A stretch of DNA of 52,691 nt from Gammaproteobacteria bacterium (GTDB taxonomy: Bacteria > Pseudomonadota > Gammaproteobacteria > Ga0077536). Below are positions 8,369-17,026 of the stretch, piece by piece. The stretch is taken from the NCBI GenBank assembly GCA_009692365.1, contig SHZJ01000002.1:1-52691 (forward strand), given 5' to 3'. The notes beneath the pieces were generated by a model. It saw only the letters and a program-made list of their open reading frames with translations, did no database searches and had not been told where the DNA came from. The position numbers and the translations under genes were made by a program. Position 1 is the first letter of the stretch, and each line of letters starts with the position of its first letter.

Positions 8369-8550
8369 CCCACGTCCACGCGCTCGCCAGCTGGCAAGCT
8401 AAAGCTGGTGCCGCGCCGCGTCCTAGCACAGCGCGCGCAAGGGGATACTCGGGACGCCGGACTAGAGTCCGCCGCAGGTTGCAGGTCCCGCGCGCGACCC
8501 ACCTCGCGGGTGCACCGGGCCAGCGGCGGATTGCCCTGCGGTGGCCAAAC

Positions 8551-10701
8551 TCAGCAAATTTCCAAACCTGCGTAGGCTGCCACCAGCCACTTCATGCCGC
8601 TCGCGGCAAAATTCACCTGCACGCGGGTGTGCGCGCCACGCCCTTCTAAATGCAACACCACGCCTTCGCCGAAAGTTCGGTGCTGCACCTGCTGCCCCAA
8701 ACGCAAACCATAGCCACCGCTGTCTTCCAACACAGGGGAGCGCTGCGCTGAAACCTGCCCACCCAGCCGCACTTCCTGCACTAGTTCGGCGGGGATTTCC
8801 CGCAGGAATCGCGAGGCTTGGGGATAGTAATCGCTGCCATGGAGACGGCGGGATTCCGCATAAGTGAAGGTGAGCTGACGCATGGCGCGGGTAATCCCGA
8901 CGTAACACAGCCGCCGTTCTTCTTCGAGCTGGGCCGGATCGCTCACCGAGCGCTGGTGCGGGAATAGCCCTTCCTCCAAGCCCACCAGAAAAACATTGCC
9001 GAATTCCAGCCCTTTCGCTGAGTGCAGGGTCATCAATTGCACGCTGTCTTCAAACGCCGCCGCCTGCCCCTCGCCCGATTCCAGCGCGGCGTGGCTGAGA
9101 AACGCCGAGACCAGCGGCAGTTCCGCATCCTCTTGCGAGGGTTTGAAATCGCGCGCGGCGCTGACGAGTTCTTCCAAGTTCTCGATCCGATCCAGACCCC
9201 GCTCGCCCTTCTCCTTGCGGTAGTGGTCAACCAGCCCGCTGCTGGCTACCACCAGCTCGATCACCGACCCTAGCGCGCGCCCTTCCAAGGCCGCTGCCAG
9301 CTCATCGATGAGCCGCAAGAAGTGCCCCAAGGCACCCGCCGCGCGGGCGCTGAGTTCGCGGTTGGTAATCAGGCGTTGGGCGGCTTCCCACAAACTGATG
9401 CGCTCCAGCCGCGCGGTCTGCCGCAGGTCTTCCAGTGTCTTATTACCGATGCCGCGCACTGGGGTATTCACCACCCGTTCGAAAGCCGGGTCGTCACCGC
9501 GATGATTCGCCAGCCGCAGATACGCCAGCGCATCACGAATTTCGGCGCGCTCGTAAAACTTAAAACCGCCGTGCACGCGGTAAGGAATGTCCGCCTGCCG
9601 CAGGGCGTCTTCGAGGACGCGCGATTGCGCGCTAGTGCGATAAAGCAGGGCGCTGTCGTCATAACGACCGCCCTGCGCGTGCCAGTCCCGCAGGCGCTCC
9701 ACACAGTAGCGGGCTTCTTCTAAATCGTTGAACGCGGCATACAGCCGAATGAGATCGCCACGCTCGCCGGCGGTCCAAAGTTTCTTGCCTAAGCGGGCGG
9801 TATTGTTGCCAATGAGCGCATTAGCGGCCTCCAGAATGCTCCCAGTGGAGCGATAATTTTGTTCTAGTCGCACGATTTGGTGGCGCGGGTAATCCTGGCG
9901 AAACTGCTGCATGTTCGCTACTCGTGCGCCCCGCCAGCTATAAATAGATTGGTCGTCGTCGCCCACCGCAAACACGTTGGCGCGTTCGCCAGCCACTAGC
10001 TTCAGCCACGCGTATTGAATGGCGTTGGTGTCTTGAAATTCGTCCACCAGCACCTGCTGAAAACGCGCTTGGTAATGGCGCAGCAGCCCGGGAGTATCGC
10101 GCACGATTTCGTAGGCGCGCAGCAGGAGCTCGGCGAAATCCACCAGCCCCGTGCGGTGGCAGGTTTCTTCGTAGGCACGATAAATATCGACCATGGTGGC
10201 GAGCGCCGGGTCGCCTGCGGTATCGATGTGCGAGGGCCGCTCGCCTTCATCCTTGCGGCCGTTGATGAACCACTGCGATTCTTTGGGCTGCCACTGCGCG
10301 TCGTCGAGATTTAGGCCCCGGATAATGCGTCGCACGAGCTTGTGCTGGTCGTCGTTGTCCATAATCTGAAACTGCTCGGGCAGTTTCGCTTCGCGCCAGT
10401 GGGCGCGCAGCAAGCGATGCGCGATGTTGTGAAAAGTGCCGACCCACATCCCGCTGGTGGGGCGCCCCAGCAGTGACTCGATGCGCCCACGCATTTCCGC
10501 CGCCGCTTTGTTGGTGAAAGTCACCGCCAGAATGCCCGAGGGCGCGGCCAGACCGTTTTCCAAACAATAGGCAATGCGGTGCACCAGCACCCGCGTTTTG
10601 CCGCTACCGGCACCCGCCAGCACGAGGGTGTGGGGGGCGCCGCTGGCGACCGCCGCGCGTTGGGCCGCATTGAGCGGCCCGAGAATATCGGTGTGTTCCA
10701 T
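8551..10701 (-). CDS. uvrD: DNA helicase II (UvrD/Rep family)
   Basis: A 716-residue superfamily 1A helicase that unwinds DNA 3'-5' in mismatch and nucleotide-excision repair. All motifs are present in order: Walker A AGAGSGKT (29-36), DEFQDTN (II), GDDDQSIYSWRGA (III), LEQNYRST (IV), MTLHSAKGLEF (V) and CYVGITRA (VI). The C-terminus (HRTFGEGVVL) matches the Tudor-like domain of UvrD that binds RNA polymerase. The length is close to E. coli UvrD. ATG at 10701 is preferred; a GTG immediately before it is possible. Convergent with the cytochrome gene and divergent from pmbA. Confidence 0.95.
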   Translation of the reverse strand: MEHTDILGPLNAAQRAAVASGAPHTLVLAGAGSGKTRVLVHRIAYCLENGLAAPSGILAVTFTNKAAAEMRGRIESLLGRPTSGMWVGTFHNIAHRLLRAHWREAKLPEQFQIMDNDDQHKLVRRIIRGLNLDDAQWQPKESQWFINGRKDEGERPSHIDTAGDPALATMVDIYRAYEETCHRTGLVDFAELLLRAYEIVRDTPGLLRHYQARFQQVLVDEFQDTNAIQYAWLKLVAGERANVFAVGDDDQSIYSWRGARVANMQQFRQDYPRHQIVRLEQNYRSTGSILEAANALIGNNTARLGKKLWTAGERGDLIRLYAAFNDLEEARYCVERLRDWHAQGGRYDDSALLYRTSAQSRVLEDALRQADIPYRVHGGFKFYERAEIRDALAYLRLANHRGDDPAFERVVNTPVRGIGNKTLEDLRQTARLERISLWEAAQRLITNRELSARAAGALGHFLRLIDELAAALEGRALGSVIELVVASSGLVDHYRKEKGERGLDRIENLEELVSAARDFKPSQEDAELPLVSAFLSHAALESGEGQAAAFEDSVQLMTLHSAKGLEFGNVFLVGLEEGLFPHQRSVSDPAQLEEERRLCYVGITRAMRQLTFTYAESRRLHGSDYYPQASRFLREIPAELVQEVRLGGQVSAQRSPVLEDSGGYGLRLGQQVQHRTFGEGVVLHLEGRGAHTRVQVNFAASGMKWLVAAYAGLEIC

Positions 10702-10801
10702 CACGCGATTCTAACCCAGTGCCGGCTCGGCCTCGCCATGCGCACGGCAAAGGGACAGCATCAGCTACACTGCAAGCCCCTATTTGGAAAGCGGCCACGC
10801 C

Positions 10802-12133
10802 ATGGATCAGCCACTCATCTCCAACGACTACGCCCTAGACGTCGCCGCCCTCGCCATCGCCGCGGCCGTGCGCGCGGACTGCCAGGCCGCCGTGTCCGTC
10901 AGTGCCGGCAATGGCTTGTCGATCGCCGTGCGCAAGGGCGAAGTGGAGGTGCTGGAGCAGCAGCGCGATAAAACGCTGTCCGTGACCGTGTATCAAGGGC
11001 TGCGCAAAGGCAGCGCCACCACGACCGACTTTACCCGGGCGGCGGTAGAAGACACCGTGAGCGCCGCCGTGCGCATCGCCGCCGCCGCCGAGCCCGATCC
11101 TTACGCGGGGCTGGTCGACCCGGCGGCACTCGCCCGTGAATATCCGGATCTCGACCTCGACCACCCCTGGTCGCTCGAGGCTACCGCCGCCATCGAACTC
11201 GCGCTGGAAGCCGAGTCCGCCGCGCGCGAGGCGCATCCAGAAGTGCAACAAGTGGATGAGGCCGCCGTGAGTCGCTATGCGGGGCTGCGGGCTTACGCCG
11301 ACAGCCAAGGTTTTCGTGGCGCCTACCGTGCCACCCGCCATGGGTTAAGCTGCACCGTGGTGGCGGCCCGCGCGGGCGCCATGCAGCGCGGCTACTGGTT
11401 CACCACGGCCCGCCACGCAGCGGCCTTGGAGGCCCCGGCCGACATTGGTCGCCTCGCCACACAACGCGCCATCGCCAAACTGGGCGCGCGCAAAATCACC
11501 ACCCGCAAAGCGCCGGTCATTTTTGAAAACCGGATCGCGACTGGCCTCATCGGCCAACTGGTCGCGGCGGTGTCCGGGGGTAATCTTTACCGCGAGGCGA
11601 GCTTTTTGCGCGGGGCGGCCGGCACCCAAATTTTTCCTGATTTTCTGTCCATCGACGAGCAGCCGCACGTGCCGCGTGGGCTGGGCAGCGCCCCGTTTGA
11701 CAGTGAAGGGGTGAGTACCCGCGCCCGCCCTTTGGTGGCCGCCGGGGTGCTCACTGGCTATGTGCTGGATAGCTACTCGGCGCGCCGATTAGGCTTCGCG
11801 CCCACTGGCCACGCGGGGGGAGTTCATAACCTGCGGGTGAGCGACCAAGGGCAGGATCTGGCGGCCCTTTTGCGGCAGATGGACACCGGCCTGCTGGTCA
11901 CCGACCTTATGGGCTTTGGAGTCAACCTGCTGACCGGCGACTATTCGCGGGGCGCCAGCGGCTTGTGGGTCGAGCGCGGGGAAATCTGTTTCCCGGTGGA
12001 AGAAATCACCATTGCCGGTAACTTGCGCGACATGTTCCGCACGCTGGTCGCCAGCGGCAACGACCTGGAACGGCGCGGCAGCGTGCACTGCGGCTCTTTG
12101 TTACTCGCCCAAATGACGCTCGCCGGCGATTGA
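10802..12133 (+). CDS. pmbA: PmbA/TldE metalloprotease subunit
   Basis: A 443-residue member of the TldD/PmbA family. TldE (PmbA) pairs with TldD, which carries the metal site, to degrade unfolded peptides; in some bacteria the pair matures microcin B17 and helps degrade the CcdA antitoxin. The length, the central VFENRIATGLIGQL and SFLRGAAGTQIFP blocks and the C-terminal NLLTGDYSRGASGLWVE block are typical of PmbA. No HExxxH is visible, as expected for the TldE rather than the TldD subunit. ATG at 10802 is chosen over a TTG at 10784. tldD is not in the window. The MoxR gene begins about 50 bases downstream and may be cotranscribed. Confidence 0.93.
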   Translation: MDQPLISNDYALDVAALAIAAAVRADCQAAVSVSAGNGLSIAVRKGEVEVLEQQRDKTLSVTVYQGLRKGSATTTDFTRAAVEDTVSAAVRIAAAAEPDPYAGLVDPAALAREYPDLDLDHPWSLEATAAIELALEAESAAREAHPEVQQVDEAAVSRYAGLRAYADSQGFRGAYRATRHGLSCTVVAARAGAMQRGYWFTTARHAAALEAPADIGRLATQRAIAKLGARKITTRKAPVIFENRIATGLIGQLVAAVSGGNLYREASFLRGAAGTQIFPDFLSIDEQPHVPRGLGSAPFDSEGVSTRARPLVAAGVLTGYVLDSYSARRLGFAPTGHAGGVHNLRVSDQGQDLAALLRQMDTGLLVTDLMGFGVNLLTGDYSRGASGLWVERGEICFPVEEITIAGNLRDMFRTLVASGNDLERRGSVHCGSLLLAQMTLAGD

Positions 12134-12183
12134 ACGCCACGGGTTACCCCAGTCTGCCGCCCAGAGACGCGAAGTCGGTGCCC

Positions 12184-13119
12184 ATGACAGCCTTGTCTCC
12201 CGCTACTGCCCGCGACCAAATGCAACGACTGATCGACGCCGTGGGTCAGGTGTTGGTGGGCAAAACTCACGCGATCGAACTCGCACTGACAGGTCTTGTC
12301 GCGGGTGGCCATCTCTTGCTGGAAGACCTGCCTGGGGTCGGCAAAACCACCTTGGCACTGGCGCTGGCGCGCTTGCTGGGACTGTCGTATCAACGCCTCC
12401 AGTGCACCAGCGATTTGCTGCCGGCAGACGTCATCGGGGTGTCGGTCTACGACCGCCGCGACGGGTCATTCCGTTTCCATCAGGGGCCGGTGTTCACGCA
12501 AATCCTGTTGGCAGACGAAATCAACCGCGCCACGCCGCGTGCGCAAAGCGCTTTGCTAGAGGCGATGGAGGAGCGACAAGTCAGCGTGGAGGGGCGCACG
12601 CTGGCGTTGCCCTCGCCATTCTTTGTCCTCGCCACACAAAATCCTCTTGAGCAAGTGGGCACTTACCCACTGCCTGAATCTCAACTTGACCGGTTCTTGA
12701 TGCGGGTGTCGCTGGGCTACCCCGCGCGCGCCGCCGAACGCGAACTACTGCGGGGGCGCGACCGGCGCGAACTCCTGAGTGAATTGACGCCCGTGCTCAG
12801 CCTCGAGGTGCTCCAGCAATTGCAGGCTAGCGTAGCCACGGTGCACGTCTCCGAACCGTGGCTGGACTATCTCCAGCACCTCATCGCGCGCACCCGCGAA
12901 CTACCGACACTCGTCCATGGACTGTCCCCGCGTGCGGGTCTGGCCGTGCAGAGCGCAGCGCGGGCATGGGCGCTGCTGCACGGGCGCGGGCATGTGGTGC
13001 CCGAGGACCTCAAAGCCGTGTTCCCCGCAGTGGTAGGGCATCGGTTGCGGCTGCGCAACGACGCCGATTCGGCGGCGAGCGTCGTGGCCGCTCTCCTGCG
13101 TGAGGTACCCGTGCCCTGA
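12184..13119 (+). CDS. MoxR-family AAA+ ATPase
   Basis: A 311-residue ATPase with Walker A (LPGVGKTT, about 49-56), Walker B (LLADEINRA, about 115-123), an EAMEERQVSV stretch and a sensor region around ATQNPLEQ. MoxR ATPases act as chaperones that mature membrane or extracytoplasmic complexes, and they usually lie beside DUF58 and transglutaminase genes as here. ATG at 12184 is chosen; a TTG at 12130 overlapping the pmbA stop gives 18 extra, unconserved residues. Its TGA at 13117-13119 overlaps the CTG proposed to start the DUF58 gene, implying translational coupling. The client of this module is unknown. Confidence 0.9.
   Translation: MTALSPATARDQMQRLIDAVGQVLVGKTHAIELALTGLVAGGHLLLEDLPGVGKTTLALALARLLGLSYQRLQCTSDLLPADVIGVSVYDRRDGSFRFHQGPVFTQILLADEINRATPRAQSALLEAMEERQVSVEGRTLALPSPFFVLATQNPLEQVGTYPLPESQLDRFLMRVSLGYPARAAERELLRGRDRRELLSELTPVLSLEVLQQLQASVATVHVSEPWLDYLQHLIARTRELPTLVHGLSPRAGLAVQSAARAWALLHGRGHVVPEDLKAVFPAVVGHRLRLRNDADSAASVVAALLREVPVP
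13102..13105 (+). promoter_or_regulatory. Shine-Dalgarno GAGG for a CTG-initiated DUF58 gene
   Basis: GAGG lies ten bases before CTG at 13116. A TGA in the DUF58 frame at 13101-13103 closes it upstream, and the conserved N-terminus begins before the first canonical start (TTG 13197). Confidence 0.4.
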
Positions 13120-14063
13120 ACCCGCCCAACGCGCCGCCGCCGGACGTACTAGACCGACGCCGGGTCTATATTTTCCCCTCGCGCCCCGGCCTGCTGTTGT
13201 TTGGCGTGATCGGTCTGGTGCTCATCGGCGCCACCAATTACGACAACGCGCTCGCGTTCGTTTTGTGCTTTCTCCTACTCGCCTTGAGTTTCTCCGCCAT
13301 GCTGCGAACTTGGCGCAATCTCGCGGGGCTAGCCTTAGAAACGCGGGGCGTTCGGTCCGTCTACGCCGGCCAGCCGGCGTGCTTCGAATTAACCCTCCAC
13401 GACACCCAGCAGCGCGTCCGTTACAGCTTTGTCCTGCGTCGGCTGCAGCCCAAAAAGTCGCTGTGGTGGTGGCGACCAAAGCGCGAGGGCCACGGCGAGT
13501 GCCCCGTCATCGACACCGGCACCGCCCCCGTAACCCTGCACGTGCCCACCCACCAACGTGGCTGGTTGGCACTCGGACGGGTGGAGATTGCCAGTCGCTA
13601 TCCCTTGGGCTTGTTTCATAGCTGGGCTTATTTTCGGCCCGAGCTCCGCTGTTTGGTCTATCCCGTGCCGCGCGGGGCGTTGGCGCTACCGGGCGCGGAT
13701 TTCGCGGACCGCCACGCGCAGGGCAGTGCCGGCGCGGGCATGGACGACTTTGCCGAACTGCGCGCCTATGTGGTGGGAGATTCGCTGCGCAGCGTCCATT
13801 GGAAAGCCTCGGCGCGCAGCGAGGGCCTGCTGGTGAAAAAAATGCAGGGTGGGGGGCCCGGTGACTGCTGGTTGCGCTGGCGCGATACGGCGAGTCTGGG
13901 TGACCCCGAGGCCCGAATCTCCCAGCTGGCCGGTTGGAGCGTGGCGGCCGAGCGGGCCGGCCTGCGTTATGGCTTGGAGATTCCTGGCCTAGAACTCGCG
14001 CCAGACGCTGGTCTGGCCCACCGCGAACGCGCGCTGCGGGCGCTGGCGCTGCTGCCCGCATGA
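13116..14063 (+). CDS. DUF58 membrane protein of the MoxR module
   Basis: A 315-residue protein if read from CTG at 13116. After a basic segment (RRRVYIFPSRPG) typical of the family N-terminus, two membrane helices follow (about residues 24-60), then a soluble domain with GDSLRSVHWKASAR, the signature region of DUF58. The first canonical start, TTG at 13197, would delete the conserved basic segment and part of the first helix. CTG overlaps the MoxR stop as CTGA, analogous to the common ATGA overlap. The stop overlaps the ATG of the transglutaminase gene. DUF58 proteins are thought to work with MoxR ATPases; their biochemical role is not firmly established. Confidence 0.85.
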   Translation: MNPPNAPPPDVLDRRRVYIFPSRPGLLLFGVIGLVLIGATNYDNALAFVLCFLLLALSFSAMLRTWRNLAGLALETRGVRSVYAGQPACFELTLHDTQQRVRYSFVLRRLQPKKSLWWWRPKREGHGECPVIDTGTAPVTLHVPTHQRGWLALGRVEIASRYPLGLFHSWAYFRPELRCLVYPVPRGALALPGADFADRHAQGSAGAGMDDFAELRAYVVGDSLRSVHWKASARSEGLLVKKMQGGGPGDCWLRWRDTASLGDPEARISQLAGWSVAAERAGLRYGLEIPGLELAPDAGLAHRERALRALALLPA

Positions 14064-16033
14064 CCGCCGCCGCCCCCCTGGGACGCGCGCAATTATGGTG
14101 GGTAATAGCGGTCGTGAGCTTGGCCGTGGCACCCCATGCGCCACGTCTCCCGCTGGCGCTGCCGCTGTGTTTTGTTGCATTTGCCGGTTGGCGGATGCTG
14201 GGCGCCTACGGGCGCGTGGCGTTGCCCGATGCCGCCAACCGCGCGCTGTGGTGGCTGTTGCAGGGCGTGGCCGTGCTCACCTTCGCGCTCATTTATGACC
14301 ACTATCAGGGCCAGCTGGGCCGTGACGCGGGCGTGGCCCTGCTCACCACTCTGCTCGGTTTGAAGCTGGTGGAACTGCGCACGCCGCGGGATTTCTACGT
14401 CACCTGCCTGCTGACCTATTTTTTGGTCGCCACCAACTTCTTTTTTTCGCAAGCGATCCCCACGGCGCTCTACCTCTTGGGCGTCACCGTCCTCACCACC
14501 GCCGCACTCGCCCGGGCGAACACCCCCCCCGGCGTGTCGGGGCCGGCCTGTGGGTGGCTGGCGGTGCGCATGGTGGCGGAAAGCGTGCCGCTGATGATCG
14601 TGTGTTTCGTCATTTTCCCGCGGCTGCCGGGCCCGCTCTGGGGGGTGCCGACAGACTCTAGCCAGGCCATCACTGGACTCTCGGATGAAATGACGATCGG
14701 GCGCATCGCGCGGCTGGGCACCTCGGACGAGGTGGCGTTTCGGGTGGACTTCGACGGCGTCCGGCCGCGCGCACGGTATTTGTACTGGCGGGGACCGGTG
14801 CTGTGGCAAACCGATGGCCGCACTTGGCGCGCCGGACCGCAGGCCCTCAGCGAACCGCCGCCGGTGATAGCCCGGGGCACTCGCTATCGCTACGAGGTCT
14901 CGCTAGAGGCGCACGGACAACGCTGGCTGCCCGCCCTGGATGCGCTCACCTCCACCAGCGCCGTTGGCAGCCTTGGCCGTGCGCGCGAGCTCATCTCGAC
15001 CCAGTTGGTCAAGCGGCCCGTGCGCTATACCGTGGAATCCGCGGTCGATTACAGCATTCTGGAAATCTCCCCCGCTGACCGCGCCGCGGCCCTCGCCCTG
15101 CCCCCGGGGGCACATCCGAAAACCCGGGCGTTGGCGCAGAGTTGGCGCACGCGCGACCCGGCCCCGGGCGTGCTCATCGACACCGCGCTGGCGCTGTTCG
15201 CGCAAGACCCGTTTACCTACACGCTGCTGCCGCCGCTGCTCAAGGGCGACCCGATCGACGGCTTTCTGTTCGCGACGCGCGCGGGTTTCTGCGAGCATTT
15301 TGCCGCTGCTTTCGTGGTGCTGATGCGGGCCGCCGGGGTCCCGGCACGGGTAGTCACCGGCTATCAGGGCGGCGAGTACAACAGCCTGAGTGATTATTTC
15401 TTGGTGCGCCAAAGCGATGCGCATGCGTGGGCGGAGGTCTATCTGGCGCCACGCGGCTGGGTCCGAGTGGACCCCACCGCCGCGGTCGCGCCGGAGCGGG
15501 TGTCGTTAGGCATCGGCTCCTTTACGGAGCGGGACGGCGCGCTGCGCTTACTCGACGACAAGGGTATGGCGATGGCGCTTTGGCGCAGTACCCGTCAGCT
15601 CTGGGACTCGGCAAATTATCAATGGAGCCGGTGGGTGCTCGGCTACGACGTCGAGCGCCAGCGCGGATTGCTGGAATCCTTGGGTCTGCAAGACCTGTCG
15701 CCAGCGGCCTTGGCCGCCTGGCTGGGTGGCTTGATGAGCGTACCCTTGGTCGTGCTTGCGCTGCTTGTGCTGCGCTCGCCCGCGCCGCGCAAGACCCCCG
15801 CCGGGCGGGCCTATGCGCGTTTTTGCCAGCGGTTGGCGCGCGTCGGCCTCGTCCGCGCGCCCCACGAGGGGCCGCTAGAATTTGCCGAACGCATCGCCCT
15901 GACGCACCCAGATCTCGCGCTCCAGACCCGCCATATCGCCCAGCTCTACGCGCTAGTGCACTACGGCGACCGCGGCGCGGCGCTGCACGGGTTGGTGCAG
16001 GCCGTGCGAGATTTTCGGCCTCGGCGGCGCTAA
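14060..16033 (+). CDS. tgpA: Membrane transglutaminase-like protein (DUF3488, TgpA type)
   Basis: A 657-residue protein. The first 200 residues contain about six to seven membrane helices (the DUF3488/TgpA_N region). A periplasmic transglutaminase-like domain follows with the expected triad: Cys411 in RAGFCEHFA, His455 in SDAHAWAEV and Asp at about 470 in VRVDPTA. Another helix near residues 555-575 leads into a C-terminal DUF4129-like tail (GPLEFAERI). TgpA of Pseudomonas aeruginosa is essential, and its relatives sit in the same MoxR-DUF58-TgpA order. The ATG overlaps the DUF58 stop. The substrate is unknown; peptidoglycan-linked or periplasmic protein clients are a guess. Confidence 0.92.
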   Translation: MTAAAPLGRAQLWWVIAVVSLAVAPHAPRLPLALPLCFVAFAGWRMLGAYGRVALPDAANRALWWLLQGVAVLTFALIYDHYQGQLGRDAGVALLTTLLGLKLVELRTPRDFYVTCLLTYFLVATNFFFSQAIPTALYLLGVTVLTTAALARANTPPGVSGPACGWLAVRMVAESVPLMIVCFVIFPRLPGPLWGVPTDSSQAITGLSDEMTIGRIARLGTSDEVAFRVDFDGVRPRARYLYWRGPVLWQTDGRTWRAGPQALSEPPPVIARGTRYRYEVSLEAHGQRWLPALDALTSTSAVGSLGRARELISTQLVKRPVRYTVESAVDYSILEISPADRAAALALPPGAHPKTRALAQSWRTRDPAPGVLIDTALALFAQDPFTYTLLPPLLKGDPIDGFLFATRAGFCEHFAAAFVVLMRAAGVPARVVTGYQGGEYNSLSDYFLVRQSDAHAWAEVYLAPRGWVRVDPTAAVAPERVSLGIGSFTERDGALRLLDDKGMAMALWRSTRQLWDSANYQWSRWVLGYDVERQRGLLESLGLQDLSPAALAAWLGGLMSVPLVVLALLVLRSPAPRKTPAGRAYARFCQRLARVGLVRAPHEGPLEFAERIALTHPDLALQTRHIAQLYALVHYGDRGAALHGLVQAVRDFRPRRR

Positions 16034-16165
16034 ACCTGGGTGCCGTGGGCGCAGCCTAAGACCTGGCCGGGGCGGTGGCGGCATCGCGCTCGTCGCGAAG
16101 TTGCGTTGTGCCGTTATGATAGCGGGGCTGACATCGGCCCCACGCTTTGAGGAGAGCTTTCACCC

Positions 16166-16573
16166 ATGAAATCGCTGCGACGCATACTGGTCGGTCTAGG
16201 TCTGGGTGCACTATCGATGCTCGCGGTGGCCGCGACCCCGCTGGCCTACATTGTCCTGCCCCCCAACGGGGCGGTGGTGAAGAGCCCGGTGACGGTGGTC
16301 TTTGGTTTGCGCCAGCCGTGGGGGGTAGCGCCCGCGGGGGTGGCGATGGAGAAAACCGGGCACCATCATCTGCTGGTCGATGTGCCGTTGCCCGACCTCG
16401 GCAAGCCCGTACCTAAAGACGCCCAGCACCTCCATTTCGGCACGGGCCAGACCGAAACCACGCTAGAGCTGGCGCCCGGCAAGCACACGCTACAGCTGCT
16501 GTTAGGCGACTACGCCCACCTGCCGCAGCAACCCCCGGTGCTCTCGGAGGTCATTACGATCACGGTGGAATAG
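16166..16573 (+). CDS. Periplasmic DUF4399 protein
   Basis: A 135-residue protein with a clear signal peptide (residues 1-23, ending in LAVAA). The mature part is one DUF4399 domain, recognised by IVLPPNGAVVKSPVTVVFGL, the GHHHLLVD metal-like cluster and HTLQLLLGDYAHLP near the end. The His cluster suggests metal or ligand binding, but no function is established. GAGG (16150-16153) lies about 12 bases before the ATG. It stands alone on the plus strand and converges with the DUF1330 gene. Confidence 0.8.
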   Translation: MKSLRRILVGLGLGALSMLAVAATPLAYIVLPPNGAVVKSPVTVVFGLRQPWGVAPAGVAMEKTGHHHLLVDVPLPDLGKPVPKDAQHLHFGTGQTETTLELAPGKHTLQLLLGDYAHLPQQPPVLSEVITITVE

Positions 16574-16592
16574 CCCTCGCACGGGCGGTTGC

Positions 16593-16880
16593 TCAAGCTT
16601 CTTCGATGACGACGAAGGTCACCTCTAGGGCGGTATTGCGCAGCGGAATCAACGCCTGATACGCCGGGGAGTGAAACCAAGCATGCGCGGATTTGGCGTC
16701 TGGAAACTTCACGATGAGCGCCGACTGCGCCGTGTGGCTGCCGGCTAACACCTCAACCACTTTGCCACGCGCCAGCGGCGCACCGCCAAAGGGTGCGAAA
16801 GTGGCCGCCGCAGCCGTTGCGTATTCCGGCAAGTTCGCCGCGTTTATCACCGTCGCATGGGCAATCAGATAGGCAGCCAT
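16593..16880 (-). CDS. DUF1330 protein
   Basis: A 95-residue ferredoxin-like alpha-beta barrel protein. The start MAAYLIAHATV, the central GGAPLARG and the SALIVKFPDAKSAHAWFHSPAYQ block are diagnostic of DUF1330. The family is related to small dimeric EthD/antibiotic-monooxygenase folds and often lies in catabolic clusters, but no reaction is known. A GGAG about 10 bases before the ATG supports the start. It is divergent from the CoA-transferase gene. Confidence 0.85.
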   Translation of the reverse strand: MAAYLIAHATVINAANLPEYATAAAATFAPFGGAPLARGKVVEVLAGSHTAQSALIVKFPDAKSAHAWFHSPAYQALIPLRNTALEVTFVVIEEA

Positions 16881-17026
16881 TTTTGTATACTCCGTCGTTT
16901 AAAGAGAGATCGGATCAAGGTCGCACCTTAGCGACCTCACGCCCGCGGGGCAAACCCAAGACCCCCAGCAGCCGGGGGGTCCGGAAAACCGCGACCCGCA
17001 GACGAGCGCAGCAACAGGAGTAGTGC

